64,000 nt of DNA from Curtobacterium sp. ISL-83 (GTDB lineage Bacteria; Actinomycetota; Actinomycetes; Actinomycetales; Microbacteriaceae): positions 248,001 to 312,000 of the forward strand of contig NZ_JAGGPH010000009.1 of NCBI RefSeq assembly GCF_018613895.1, given 5' to 3'. The notes beneath the pieces were generated by a model. The model made no database searches and had not been told where the DNA came from. It saw only the letters and a list, made by a program, of their open reading frames with translations. The position numbers were made by a program, and so were the translations under genes. The number at the start of each line of letters is the position of its first letter. Position 1 is the stretch's first letter. Shown here in pieces: positions 1 through 8,489 of this stretch.

Positions 1-85
1 CCTGGCGGAGCGCGCGCACGAGATCTGCCCGTACTCGAACGCCACCCGGGGCAACATCACCGTCACCCTGTCCCTCGTCGACTAG
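1..85 (+). CDS. Ohr-type organic hydroperoxide resistance protein, C-terminal fragment
   Basis: The reading frame enters from the left edge and ends at the TAG at 83-85, leaving about 27 residues. They contain ICPYSNATRGN, the signature around the second catalytic cysteine of Ohr/OsmC-family thiol peroxidases, which reduce organic hydroperoxides in the cytoplasm. In that family the cysteine sits near residue 125 of about 140, so nearly the whole protein lies outside the window. Assignment rests on this motif and on the correct distance to the C-terminus. The next gene begins 2 nt later on the same strand. Confidence 0.85.
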   Translation, partial: LAERAHEICPYSNATRGNITVTLSLVD

Positions 86-86
86 C

Positions 87-485
87 GTGCCGGGCGTGCC
101 CCTCGACGCCGCTGCTCGCTGCCCCTGCCTGAGCGGGAACCCGTACGGCGAGTGCTGCGGGCCCCTCCACGGCGGGGCAGCGGCGCCGACCGCGGAGCGC
201 CTGATGCGCTCCCGGTTCTCGGCGTTCGCGCTCGGGCTCCCGGAGTACCTCCTGCTGACGTGGCACCCGCGGACGCGACCGTCGTCGCTGACGCTCGACG
301 ACGGGCAGCGTTGGACCCGGTTGGACATCCTGTCGACCCGGTCTGGAGGCCCGTTCGACGCCCAGGGCACGGTCGCGTTCCGCGCGTGGTGGCGATCCGA
401 CACCGAGCGGGGCACGCTCGAGGAGACGAGCGAGTTCGTCCGCGAGGGCGGCCGGTGGTTCTACGTGGACGGCGTCGTGGCCTGA
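87..485 (+). CDS. YchJ-family protein (UPF0225) with N-terminal SEC-C motif
   Basis: A 132-residue protein starting at GTG. Residues about 12-25 hold CPCLSGNPYGECCGPLH, a SEC-C type zinc-binding cluster. The rest (RLMRSRFSAFALG, then a TWHP segment and a C-terminal GGRWFYVDG) fits the NTF2-like YchJ family. The biochemical role of YchJ is not established; the SEC-C motif suggests zinc binding. It starts 2 nt after the ohr stop codon, so the two are probably co-transcribed and the start may be translationally coupled, since no clear Shine-Dalgarno is visible. Length is normal for the family. Confidence 0.85.
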   Translation: MPGVPLDAAARCPCLSGNPYGECCGPLHGGAAAPTAERLMRSRFSAFALGLPEYLLLTWHPRTRPSSLTLDDGQRWTRLDILSTRSGGPFDAQGTVAFRAWWRSDTERGTLEETSEFVREGGRWFYVDGVVA

Positions 486-503
486 CCGGCGGCGGGGTCG
501 CCC

Positions 504-1370
504 CTACGCGTGGATGACGGGAGGCAGCCCGACCGCCGCGCGCATCGTCCGTCGGACCGTGGCCTCGTCCGGCAGGAGCTGGTCCTCGTCGCCCGTCAGG
601 AAGAACCGGATCTGCCCGATCGCCTGCTCGGCGAGCATGTCGAGTCCGTTGAGCACCCGACCGCCCGCACCTGACCAGCGCTCGGACGCCGCGGTCGGCC
701 ACGGCTCGTACGCCACGTCGAACAGGACGGCGTCGGAGCCGGACGGCACGAGGTCGAGGTCGTCCGCCGCACCGCCGGGCAGCGTCGAGACGACGAAGCC
801 GTGCCGGGTGCCGGGCAGGTCGGTCAGCGGCAGGACCTCGAGCGAGACGCCGAGCCGCACCGCGAGCGCGACGAGCGATCCCGCCCGCGAGGTGTCGCGG
901 ACGAAGACCCGCACGAGCCGCGCACCGAGCCGGACCGCCGCGGTGAGGGCGCTCGCGGCCGTGGCGCCTCCGCCGAGGACGGTCGCCTCGCCCGGCACGT
1001 GTCCGAGGGCTTCGACGGGGCGGACGAGTCCTTCGACATCGGTGTTCGCGCCGGCCCGCAGCACGGTGGACCCCGACTGCCGGAAGACGACCGTGTTCGC
1101 CACCCCGAGCTCGTCGACGAGCGGCGTCGTCCGGTCGAGCATCGGCAGGACCTCGCGCTTGAGCGGCATCGTCAAGCTCAGGCCGCGCCATTCCGGACCC
1201 AGCCCCGCGATGAACGCGTCGAGCCCACCGGAGGCGACCTCGTGCCTCCCGTACGTGAACGGCACCCCGAGGACCGCGTAGGCCGCCGCGTGGAGCGTGG
1301 GGGAGAGCGAGTGCGCGATGGGGGAGCCGAGGACTGCCAGGCGTGTCCGCTCGGGATCGGGGTACAGCAC
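504..1370 (-). CDS. aroE: Shikimate 5-dehydrogenase
   Basis: NADP-dependent reduction of 3-dehydroshikimate to shikimate in aromatic amino acid biosynthesis. The N-terminus carries GSPIAHSLSPTLH, whose serines bind shikimate, followed by the catalytic lysine in MPLKRE near residue 71. A nucleotide-binding loop VLGGGATAASAL lies near residue 132, and a GLDMLAEQA motif near the end is the family C-terminal helix. A GTG at 1376 is also in frame, but the -10-like TAGGCT at 1377-1382 touches it. The GTG at 1370 lies 6 nt past that hexamer, the spacing seen at other leaderless genes here, so I prefer 1370. It is divergent from the siderophore-binding gene and shares its promoter region. Chorismate mutase lies about 2 kb away but is not linked in an operon. 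Confidence 0.92.
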   Translation of the reverse strand: MLYPDPERTRLAVLGSPIAHSLSPTLHAAAYAVLGVPFTYGRHEVASGGLDAFIAGLGPEWRGLSLTMPLKREVLPMLDRTTPLVDELGVANTVVFRQSGSTVLRAGANTDVEGLVRPVEALGHVPGEATVLGGGATAASALTAAVRLGARLVRVFVRDTSRAGSLVALAVRLGVSLEVLPLTDLPGTRHGFVVSTLPGGAADDLDLVPSGSDAVLFDVAYEPWPTAASERWSGAGGRVLNGLDMLAEQAIGQIRFFLTGDEDQLLPDEATVRRTMRAAVGLPPVIHA

Positions 1371-1405
1371 GTCCACAGCCTAACGAGGCTGTTCTCGGCG
1401 GGGCC

Positions 1406-1424
1406 TTAGGTTAGGCTTACCTAT
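1406..1424 (+). promoter_or_regulatory. DtxR/IdeR-type iron box over the -10 element and start of the siderophore-binding gene
   Basis: TTAGGTTAGGCTTACCTAT matches the 19-bp DtxR/IdeR consensus TTAGGTTAGGCTAACCTAA at 17 of 19 positions. It ends one base before the GTG start at 1425. The embedded TAGGCT at 1412-1417 is also a plausible -10 element 7 nt before the GTG, so repressor binding would cover both the -10 and the transcription start. Iron-dependent repression is inferred from this match. Confidence 0.85.
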
Positions 1425-2438
1425 GTGATCAGCTCCTCTTCCCCCAAGCGTCGGCTCCGTCGCGTGCTCGCTGCCGCGGGCGCTGTCGTCGCCGCCTCGC
1501 TCGTCCTCGCCGGGTGCGCCTCCGGTTCCGGCTCCTCGTCCGACGACGCGTCGACGAAGGCCGGCGGGCAGTTCCCGGTCTCCATCACGACCGCCCTCGG
1601 CACGACGACGATCAAGTCGCAGCCGAAGCGCGTCGTCGCCCTCGGCTGGGGTGACGCCGAGACGGCGCTCGAGCTCGGCGTGCAGCCGGTCGGTGCCAGC
1701 GACTGGCTCGCCTTCGGTGGCGACGGTGTCGGGCCGTGGCTGAAGGGTGCGTACGAGAAGTCGCCGAAGATCATCCAGACGCTCGAGCCCAGCTACGAGG
1801 ACATCCTCGCCCTCAAGCCGGACCTGATCCTCGACGTCAAGTCGTCGGGCGACAAGGACCGCTACGCCAAGCTGTCCGCGATCGCCCCCACCGTGGCGGT
1901 CCCGAAGGGCGCGGAGAACTACCTCGCGAGCACGACGCAGCAGACCACGATGATCGCGAAGGCACTCGGCAAGGAGCAGGCCGGCAAGAAGCTGCTGTCC
2001 GGCCTCGACGACGCCTACGCCGCGGCCCGCACGGCCCACCCGCAGTTCGCGGGCAAGTCGGCGGTCGTCGGTGCCTACAGTTCCGAGGGCTTCGGGGCGT
2101 ACTCCTCGCGGGACAGCCGGTCCACGTTCATGCGGAACCTCGGCTTCACGATCCCGAAGGCCATCGACAAGCAGGCCGGCTCGGCGTTCTCGGTGCACCT
2201 GTCCGACGAGAACCTCGACCTGCTCAACGCCGACCTGACACTCGTGCTGCCGATCTACGTCGACGCGAAGCAGGCCGAGTCGAACCCGTTGTTCCAGAAG
2301 GTGCCGTCGGTGCAGGCCGGGCACGCGATCGTGTTCGACGACAAGGACGTCTCGTCGGCGTTCTCGATGGGGACCACGTCGGCGATCGAGTGGGCGCTGC
2401 AGAAGCTGCCGGACGAGTTCGCCGCGAAGCTGGGCTGA
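1425..2438 (+). CDS. Iron-siderophore ABC transporter substrate-binding lipoprotein
   Basis: A 337-residue lipoprotein of the Peripla_BP_2 (FepB/FecB/FhuD) family that captures ferric siderophores outside the membrane for an ABC importer. Residues 1-30 are a signal peptide with two arginines before a hydrophobic stretch and the lipobox LVLAGC (Cys31). The mature part has RVVALGWGDAETALELGV, the first helical-lobe motif of the family, and LKPDLIL near residue 130. The GTG start abuts an iron box (1406-1424) and has no Shine-Dalgarno, so a leaderless, iron-repressed transcript is likely. No permease or ATPase genes follow, so this is an orphan binding protein that must use components encoded elsewhere. 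Confidence 0.92.
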   Translation: MISSSSPKRRLRRVLAAAGAVVAASLVLAGCASGSGSSSDDASTKAGGQFPVSITTALGTTTIKSQPKRVVALGWGDAETALELGVQPVGASDWLAFGGDGVGPWLKGAYEKSPKIIQTLEPSYEDILALKPDLILDVKSSGDKDRYAKLSAIAPTVAVPKGAENYLASTTQQTTMIAKALGKEQAGKKLLSGLDDAYAAARTAHPQFAGKSAVVGAYSSEGFGAYSSRDSRSTFMRNLGFTIPKAIDKQAGSAFSVHLSDENLDLLNADLTLVLPIYVDAKQAESNPLFQKVPSVQAGHAIVFDDKDVSSAFSMGTTSAIEWALQKLPDEFAAKLG

Positions 2439-2940
2439 GCGGGTTCGCGCGTAGGGGCCGCTCCCACGCGTGCTGAGTGCTTTCGCGCGTGCTGAGTGGT
2501 TTCGCGCGTACCTGGTCCGGAGTTCCGGTCGGGTACGCGCGTTTCCGCTTTCCATCGCAGCTGTTTTGGGAAGGAACGCGCGTTGCGGGCGGACGGGCGC
2601 GCCCGCGCCTCGGGCCGGGCGGTTTCGCGCGTAGTGAGTGGTTTCGCGCGTACTGGGTCGGCAGTTGGCACCGGGTACGCGCGTTTCCGCTTTGCATCGC
2701 GGCCGTTTTGGGAAGGAACGCGCGGTGCGGGCGGTCGGGAGGCGCGGGGTGACCACCCGGGGGCCGTTGCCGACCCGGGGTGGCGGGTCGAGCCTCCAGG
2801 CCGTCGGCGGCAGGGGCGGCTGCGCCGTCCCTGGAGCGCGGCGAAGCCGCACACCGGGCCGCAGGCCGCAGGTCGGAGTGCGCTGACCCGGCGCGCCGCA
2901 GGGCGGCGACCGCGGGCGCGGGGCGACCGCGGGCGCGGCG
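2439..2940. repeat. Intergenic region with two 99-bp imperfect direct repeats
   Basis: No gene is visible in this 502-bp space between two converging genes. Copies at 2494-2592 and 2636-2734 (142-bp period) share GAGTGGTTTCGCGCGTAC at the left, TACGCGCGTTTCCGCTTT in the middle and TTTTGGGAAGGAACGCGCG near the right end. Each copy contains an internal inverted repeat (CGCGCGTAC about 20 nt before GTACGCGCG) that could fold as a hairpin. Shorter TTCGCGCGT pieces precede copy 1 (about 2446 and 2482). Positions 2904-2940 hold a 16-bp tandem GCGACCGCGGGCGCGG. No transposase or coding signal was found. Confidence 0.75.
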
Positions 2941-3354
2941 TCAGGCGCGGAAGGTCGACCCGAGGAACGCGAACAGCAGCGTGATCAGCGGCAGCGCGCC
3001 CTGCACGAACGCCGAGTTCAGGTACTTGCGACCGGTGCCGGCCAGGACCACGGCAGCACCGAGCATGCTCGCGGTCGAGAACACCACGAGGGTCCACCCG
3101 CTGGCACCGTCACCCGCGGCCACGAGCACCACGCCGAGGATCGCCCCGATCGCCAGGAACAGGTTGTAGAAGCCCTGGTTGAAGGCGAGGGAGCGGGTCG
3201 CGACCGCCTCGGTCTCCGAGGCGATACCGAAGATCCGACGCACCCGGGGGCTGGTCCACGCGACCGACTCGAGGAAGAAGATGTACACGTGCACGAGGCC
3301 CGCGAGGACCGCACACACGCTCGAGATCACGAGCAGGACCGACATGGGTTCCAT
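2941..3354 (-). CDS. DUF1304 family integral membrane protein
   Basis: About 137 residues with four hydrophobic segments. The first holds VHVYIFFLESVAW and the second NQGFYNLFLAIGAILG, both hallmarks of the DUF1304 (YqjF-like) membrane family, whose function is unknown. I start at the ATG at 3354 (MEPMSV...). A longer frame exists but adds only a charged leader that is not family-like, and the ATG at 3345 is also possible. It converges with the iron-siderophore gene across the repeat-rich spacer and is divergent from chorismate mutase. Confidence 0.8.
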   Translation of the reverse strand: MEPMSVLLVISSVCAVLAGLVHVYIFFLESVAWTSPRVRRIFGIASETEAVATRSLAFNQGFYNLFLAIGAILGVVLVAAGDGASGWTLVVFSTASMLGAAVVLAGTGRKYLNSAFVQGALPLITLLFAFLGSTFRA

Positions 3355-3502
3355 TCTCGCAGCACCGCGGTCGGCACTCAGGCCCCGCTCAGGCGGCACG
3401 CCTCGGCACGCCCCTCGTCGTGGTCCTCGGCGTCTCGCTCGGCGTCGCGCTCGGCGACGTAACCGACAGGTGACGACCGGGCTGCGCCGTTAGGCTCGTG
3501 CC

Positions 3503-3880
3503 ATGAGCGACGACGCCCCCACGCCCTCGGACGCCTCGGCGCGCACGGACGCCTCGGCCCCCGCTGCAGCCTCCGAGCGCACGTACGACCAGTCCGCCGT
3601 CGCCGAGCTGCGCAGCATCCGGCAGAGCATCGACAACATCGACGCCGCCGTGATCCACATGCTCGCCGAGCGGTTCAAGTACACGCAGCGGGTTGGGTAC
3701 CTGAAGGCCGCCGCCGGCATGCCCGCCGCCGACCCCGCGCGTGAGCAGGTGCAGGTCGAGCGGCTCCGCTCCCTCGCGGCGGAGGCCCACCTCGACCCGG
3801 CGTTCGCGGAGAAGTTCCTGAACTTCATCGTGGCCGAGGTCATCCACCACCACGAGCAGATCGCCGGGGCCGAGCAGTGA
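3503..3880 (+). CDS. Chorismate mutase (AroQ type)
   Basis: Converts chorismate to prephenate for phenylalanine and tyrosine synthesis. After a low-complexity Ala/Asp/Ser leader of about 30 residues, the all-helical CM_2 fold is clear: LRSIRQSIDNIDAAVIHMLAER, KYTQRVGYLKA and a C-terminal helix FLNFIVAEVIHHHEQI. Total 125 residues. The ATG at 3503 follows a TAGGCT -10 element (3491-3496) by 6 nt, so the transcript is probably leaderless. The stop overlaps the next gene's GTG by 4 nt, pointing to translational coupling with the lactonase-fold protein. Confidence 0.9.
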   Translation: MSDDAPTPSDASARTDASAPAAASERTYDQSAVAELRSIRQSIDNIDAAVIHMLAERFKYTQRVGYLKAAAGMPAADPAREQVQVERLRSLAAEAHLDPAFAEKFLNFIVAEVIHHHEQIAGAEQ

Positions 3881-4944
3881 GCCTGCCCGACCTCGAGCTG
3901 CTCGTCGGCTCCTACACCGCGACCGGCGGGGGCACCGCGACCGGGATCTCCCACGTCTCCGGTGGAGCAGCGGGCACGGCAGCGGTCATCGACGACCCCT
4001 CGTTCCTCGCCGTCGAGGGCGACCGCGTGTACGCCGTCTCCGAGACCCTCGACGGGCACGTCTCCGCCTTCCGGTTCGCCGGCGGGAGCCTCGAGCACCT
4101 CTGGGACGCACCGTCCGGCGGCGCAGCACCCTGCCACGTGCGCGTCGACGCCTCGGGCACGATCATCGTCACGAACTACGTCTCCGGAACCGTCACGGTG
4201 GTGTCCCTGACTGCGGCGGAAGCCATCGTCGCCCAGGTCCCGGTCCCCGGTGCACACGGCAGCGCGGACCGCACCGTCCTGCCCGCCTCCGCCATCGCGA
4301 CCGCTGCCCTGCCACCGGTCACCGGTCCGGTCGCCGATCGCCAGGACGGCCCCCACGCCCACCAGTCGATCGCAACGCCGGACGGCACCATGATCGTCGC
4401 CGATCTCGGGGGCGACGCGCTGCACGAGTTCCGGGTGACCGACGCGCCGTCGATCGACCTCGTGCGCGTCCACCGGCTCGCTCCCGGTGTCGGCCCGCGC
4501 CACATGGCGTGGTTCGACGGAGACCTCCTGGTCGCGGGCGAGCTGGACGGATCCGTCCATCGCCTCCGCCGCGACGCGTCCGGGGCGCTCGTGACCATCG
4601 CGACGGTGCCGACGTTCGACGGGCCCGTGGGCGAATCGCTCCTCAGCCACATCGACGTCGACGAGGCCGGACGCGTCCTCGTCGCCGTCCGTGGCCGCGA
4701 CCTGATCGTGGTGCTGGACGCATCGGGCGGAGGGCTCACGCTCGTCGGGTCCGCGTCCTGCGGTGGGGTGTGGCCGCGCCACTTCGCGCGGGTGCCCGGC
4801 TCGGTGCTCGTGGCGAACCAGATGTCGGACGCGATCGCCGTCCTGCCCCTCGGCGACGACGGGGTCCCGGGCGAGGCCGTCGCGCAGATCGCCGTCGGCA
4901 CGCCGACGTGCGTCATCCCGCTCGGGCGGTCTGCCGCGGCCTGA
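3877..4944 (+). CDS. Lactonase-family beta-propeller protein (6-phosphogluconolactonase-like)
   Basis: A 355-residue protein with repeated short beta-blade units and the motifs PCHVRVDASG, HAHQSIATPDG, GPRHMAWFDGD, WPRHFARVPGS and VLVANQMSDAIAVL. These fit the seven-bladed lactonase family (PF10282) that includes the YbhE-type 6-phosphogluconolactonase of the pentose phosphate pathway. Actual substrate is not provable from sequence. There is no signal peptide, so it is cytoplasmic. GTG start overlaps the chorismate mutase stop (GTGA), implying coupling. It is followed by tandem-repeat spacer DNA. Confidence 0.85.
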   Translation: MSLPDLELLVGSYTATGGGTATGISHVSGGAAGTAAVIDDPSFLAVEGDRVYAVSETLDGHVSAFRFAGGSLEHLWDAPSGGAAPCHVRVDASGTIIVTNYVSGTVTVVSLTAAEAIVAQVPVPGAHGSADRTVLPASAIATAALPPVTGPVADRQDGPHAHQSIATPDGTMIVADLGGDALHEFRVTDAPSIDLVRVHRLAPGVGPRHMAWFDGDLLVAGELDGSVHRLRRDASGALVTIATVPTFDGPVGESLLSHIDVDEAGRVLVAVRGRDLIVVLDASGGGLTLVGSASCGGVWPRHFARVPGSVLVANQMSDAIAVLPLGDDGVPGEAVAQIAVGTPTCVIPLGRSAAA

Positions 4945-5160
4945 CGTGGACGGATCGGAGGCTCGGCCCGGACTGGAGGCGCGCACCGGACTGGAGGCGC
5001 GGGGCGCCACGTCGGGACCGGCCCCTCTCTGCGGATGGCTGGCCGGGTTCCGCGGAGCGCCGCGTCGAGATCGCCTTCCGCTGGGCGGATGGCTGGCCGG
5101 GCTCCGCGGGGTGCCACGTCGAGATCGCCCATCGCTGGACGGATGGCTGGTCGGCCTCCG
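4945..5160. repeat. Convergent spacer with 18-bp and 54-bp tandem repeats
   Basis: Two copies of an 18-bp unit beginning CGGACTGGAGGCGCG (4969 and 4987) are followed by a 54-bp tandem repeat: copy 1 at 5031-5084, copy 2 at 5085-5138, and a truncated third copy from 5139 that runs into the stop of the dehydrogenase gene at 5161. The 54-bp units share GCGGATGGCTGGCCGGG and CGTCGAGATCGCC. No gene is visible. The 18-bp unit core recurs in the terminator at 39874-39913. Confidence 0.75.
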
Positions 5161-6081
5161 TCAGCGCTCGACGATGTTCTCGAACGGACGACCCTCGGCG
5201 AACGCCGCCACCTGCTTGCGCATCAGCGCGATCGACCGCGGAACGCTGAGATCGGTGTTCCCGCCGACGTGCGGTGTCAGCACGGTGTTCGGCGTCGTCC
5301 AGAGCGGGTGTCCCTCGGGCAGGGGCTCCGGGTCCGTGACGTCGAGCGCGGCGAACAGCCGACCGGACTGCAGCTCCGCGACCAGGGCGTCGGTGTCGAC
5401 GACCTTCCCCCGCGCCACGTTCACCACGAGGGCGCCGTCGGGCAGGGCCGCGAGCAGCTCGGCATCGACCAGGTGCTCGGTCTCGTCCGTCAGCGGCGCG
5501 ATGAGCACCAGGACGTCGGTGTGCGCCGCGAGTTCGGGCAGCTCGCCGAACGCGTGGACGTGCCGGCCGTCCTGGTCGCGCGCCGTCCGCGCCACCACCG
5601 TGACGTCGGTGCGGAAGGCCTCGAACCGCGAGGCGATCTCCTGACCGATCGCGCCGTACCCGACGACGGTCACCCGGCGGTCGGCCAACGACCGCGTCGT
5701 CCGGGCGTCCCACACGCCGTTCGCGCGGTCGGCCTGGAAGGCGCCGAGCTCGCGGAGCGAGGTCAGCGCGAGTCCGACGGCGAGTTCAGCGGTCTCGTCG
5801 TCGTGGATCCCGCGACCGTTGGCGAGCAGCGCGTGCCCGGGGACGTGCGGCACCGCGTGCTCGTACCCGGCGCTCGGCAGCTGCAGGAGCTCCAGGTTCG
5901 GCAGGTCGTGGACGAACTGCCACCGGTGCCGCCCGGCGAAGTAGAACGGCAGGAACGTGATCGCGACGTCGTCCGGGCGCGGGTGCGGCCCTTCGACGTC
6001 CCACACGTCGAGCTCGATGCCGTCCGGCACCGGGCCGAACCGGTCGACGAGCTCGCCGAAGGGCAGCGTGACGATCGGCAC
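5161..6081 (-). CDS. D-isomer-specific 2-hydroxyacid dehydrogenase
   Basis: A 306-residue NAD(P)-dependent oxidoreductase. The Rossmann loop VGYGAIGQ sits near residue 148. The catalytic triad of the family is visible as Arg in NVARGKVVD, Glu in DVTDPEPLPEGHPLW and His in TPHVGG. The exact 2-keto/2-hydroxy acid is unknown. GTG start 5 nt past the purL stop, without a good Shine-Dalgarno, so it is likely the fourth, coupled cistron of the purS-purQ-purL operon. A purine role is not implied by the family. The 3' end lies against a truncated 54-bp tandem repeat. Confidence 0.9.
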   Translation of the reverse strand: MPIVTLPFGELVDRFGPVPDGIELDVWDVEGPHPRPDDVAITFLPFYFAGRHRWQFVHDLPNLELLQLPSAGYEHAVPHVPGHALLANGRGIHDDETAELAVGLALTSLRELGAFQADRANGVWDARTTRSLADRRVTVVGYGAIGQEIASRFEAFRTDVTVVARTARDQDGRHVHAFGELPELAAHTDVLVLIAPLTDETEHLVDAELLAALPDGALVVNVARGKVVDTDALVAELQSGRLFAALDVTDPEPLPEGHPLWTTPNTVLTPHVGGNTDLSVPRSIALMRKQVAAFAEGRPFENIVER

Positions 6082-6086
6082 CGGCG

Positions 6087-8489
6087 TCAGGCGTCCGAGC
6101 GCGGCGAGAACGCCCCGTCGGAGTCGACCGGACCGCGGCCGACGTACCCCTCGGTGACGTCTTCGACCACCACGTCGCCGAAGCGGCTCGGCAGCGTCGC
6201 CCCGTGGGTGCCGCGGAGTTCGTCCAGCGACACCTCGAAGGCGCCCTGGACCTCGAGCGAGCTCGACGTCACGTCCGTCACGCCGATGCGCAGGACCGGG
6301 AAGCCCCGTCCTGCGCAGAGGCCCTGGAACCGCACGTCGTCCTCGCGCCGGACGGTCACGATGACGCGGCCGGTCGACTCGGAGAACAGCGCGGTGGCGG
6401 TGTCGACGCCGTCGCGGGACTCGAGCTCGTCGAGCACGACGCGCGCGCCGATGCCGAAGCGGAGGACCGACTCGGCGAGCGACTGGCCGAGGCCGCCGTC
6501 CGCCAGGTCGTGGGCGCTCGTCAGCAGCTGCTCGTTCGCCGCGGCGTGCAGCAGGCCCGCGAGGGCCTTCTCACGCTCGAGGTCGACCGCGGGCGGACGG
6601 CCGCCGAGGTGCCCGTGCACGGTGCCGGCCCACGCCGACCCGTCGAGCTCGAGCGAGGTGGTCCCGAGCAGGTAGATGTTGTGGCCGTCGTCCTGCCAGC
6701 CGGACGGGACCCGCAGGGCGACGTCCTGGATCACGCCGAGCACACCGACGACCGGCGTCGGGTGGATCGGCGTCGTCCCGGTCTGGTTGTAGAAGGAGAC
6801 GTTGCCGCCCGTGACCGGGATCCCGAGCTCCATGCAGCCGTCCGCCAGGCCCTCGACGGCCTCGGAGAACTGCCACATGACCTCGGGGTTCTCCGGCGAG
6901 CCGAAGTTCAGGCAGTCGGTGACCGCTGCCGGGACGGCACCCGTCACGGCGACGTTGCGGTACGCCTCGGCCAGGGCGAGTCGCGCGCCCTGCTTCGGGT
7001 CGAGCTGGCAGTACCGGCCGTTGGCGTCGGTCGCGATGGTGACCCCGAGACCGGTCTCCTCGTCGACGCGGATCATGCCGCCGTCGTCGGGGAAGGAGAG
7101 CGCCGTGTTGCCGAGCACGTAGGTGTCGTACTGGTTCGTGACCCAGTTCTTCGACGCGAGGTTCGGCGACCCGAGCAGCTGCAGGAACTGCGCCTTCAGT
7201 GCGGGGCCGTCGGCGGGACGCTCGAGCGACGCCGCCGAGTCGGCCTGGAGCGCGTCGATCCACGTCGGGTAGGCGACCGGACGGTCGTAGACGGGGCCGT
7301 CGACGGCGACCGTGCGCGGGTCGACGTTCACGATCTCCTGGCCCTGCCAGTCGATCACGAGACGACCGGTGCCGGTGACCTCGCCCAGGACGCTGGTCTC
7401 GACCTCCCACTTGCCGACGACGGCGAGGAACTCGTCGAGCTTGTCAGGCCGGACGACCGCCATCATGCGTTCCTGGCTCTCCGACATCAGGATCTCTTCG
7501 GCGGTGAGCGTCGGGTCGCGGAGCAGGACGTCGTCGAGCGAGATGTGCATGCCACCGTCGCCGTTGCTCGCGAGTTCGGACGTGGCGCACGAGATGCCCG
7601 CCGCGCCGAGGTCCTGGATGCCCTCGACGAGCTCCTTCTGGAAGAGCTCGAGGCAGCACTCGATCAGGACCTTCTCGGCGAACGGGTCGCCCACCTGGAC
7701 CGCCGGGCGCTTGGTCGGGCCGCCCTCGGTGAAGGTGTCGGACGCCAGGATCGACGCGCCGCCGATGCCGTCACCACCGGTGCGCGCACCGAACAGGACC
7801 ACCTTGTTGCCCGCACCGGAGGCGTTCGCCAGGTGCAGGTCCTCGTGACGGAGGACCCCGACCGCGAGGGCGTTCACCAGCGGGTTGCCCTGGTACACCG
7901 GGTCGAAGTAGGTCTCGCCGCCGATGTTCGGCAGCCCGAGGCAGTTGCCGTAGAAGCTGATGCCGCCGACCACGCCGTGCACGACGCGCGCCGTGTCCTC
8001 GTGGTCGATCGCACCGAAGCGCAGCTGGTCCATCACGGCGACCGGGCGGGCACCCATCGAGATGATGTCGCGGACGATGCCGCCCACACCCGTCGCGGCG
8101 CCCTGGTACGGCTCGACGAACGACGGGTGGTTGTGTGACTCGACCTTGAAGGTCACCGCCCAACCGTTGCCCACGTCGACGACGCCGGCGTTCTCGCCCA
8201 TGCCGACCATCAGGTTCTTGGTCATCTCCGGCGTGACCTTCTTGCCGAACTGCCGGAGGTAGTTCTTGCTCGACTTGTACGAGCAGTGCTCCGACCACAT
8301 GACGGAGTACATCGCGAGCTCACCGGAGGTGGGGCGACGGCCCAGGATCTCCTTGATGCGGGCGTACTCGTCCGGCTTGAGCCCGAGGGCGTCGTACGGC
8401 TGTTCCTTGTCCGGGGTCGCAGCGGCGTCCTGGACGGTGTCGGGCTTCGGGCGCACAGAAGTCGTCACGGTGTCGTTGGTTCCTGTCAC
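6087..8489 (-). CDS. purL: Phosphoribosylformylglycinamidine synthase, large subunit PurL
   Basis: ATP-dependent amidation of FGAR to FGAM in de novo purine synthesis, working with PurQ (glutaminase) and PurS. About 800 residues, normal for the small bacterial PurL. Visible motifs are [20 protein letters not shown] near residue 50, [22 protein letters not shown], and in the second AIRS-like half [11 protein letters not shown]. The frame remains open far upstream but that part is arginine-rich shadow of purQ. The GTG at 8489 overlaps the purQ stop in a GTGA, matching the purS/purQ junction; a second GTG at 8468 preceded by AGGA 12 nt away is the alternative. Confidence 0.97.
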   Translation of the reverse strand: MTGTNDTVTTSVRPKPDTVQDAAATPDKEQPYDALGLKPDEYARIKEILGRRPTSGELAMYSVMWSEHCSYKSSKNYLRQFGKKVTPEMTKNLMVGMGENAGVVDVGNGWAVTFKVESHNHPSFVEPYQGAATGVGGIVRDIISMGARPVAVMDQLRFGAIDHEDTARVVHGVVGGISFYGNCLGLPNIGGETYFDPVYQGNPLVNALAVGVLRHEDLHLANASGAGNKVVLFGARTGGDGIGGASILASDTFTEGGPTKRPAVQVGDPFAEKVLIECCLELFQKELVEGIQDLGAAGISCATSELASNGDGGMHISLDDVLLRDPTLTAEEILMSESQERMMAVVRPDKLDEFLAVVGKWEVETSVLGEVTGTGRLVIDWQGQEIVNVDPRTVAVDGPVYDRPVAYPTWIDALQADSAASLERPADGPALKAQFLQLLGSPNLASKNWVTNQYDTYVLGNTALSFPDDGGMIRVDEETGLGVTIATDANGRYCQLDPKQGARLALAEAYRNVAVTGAVPAAVTDCLNFGSPENPEVMWQFSEAVEGLADGCMELGIPVTGGNVSFYNQTGTTPIHPTPVVGVLGVIQDVALRVPSGWQDDGHNIYLLGTTSLELDGSAWAGTVHGHLGGRPPAVDLEREKALAGLLHAAANEQLLTSAHDLADGGLGQSLAESVLRFGIGARVVLDELESRDGVDTATALFSESTGRVIVTVRREDDVRFQGLCAGRGFPVLRIGVTDVTSSSLEVQGAFEVSLDELRGTHGATLPSRFGDVVVEDVTEGYVGRGPVDSDGAFSPRSDA

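Noticed and set aside
2255..3097. Several long open frames across the spacer repeats
   Set aside because: Arg/Ala/Pro-rich, overlapping the 99-bp repeats and antisense to real genes; high GC alone creates such frames.
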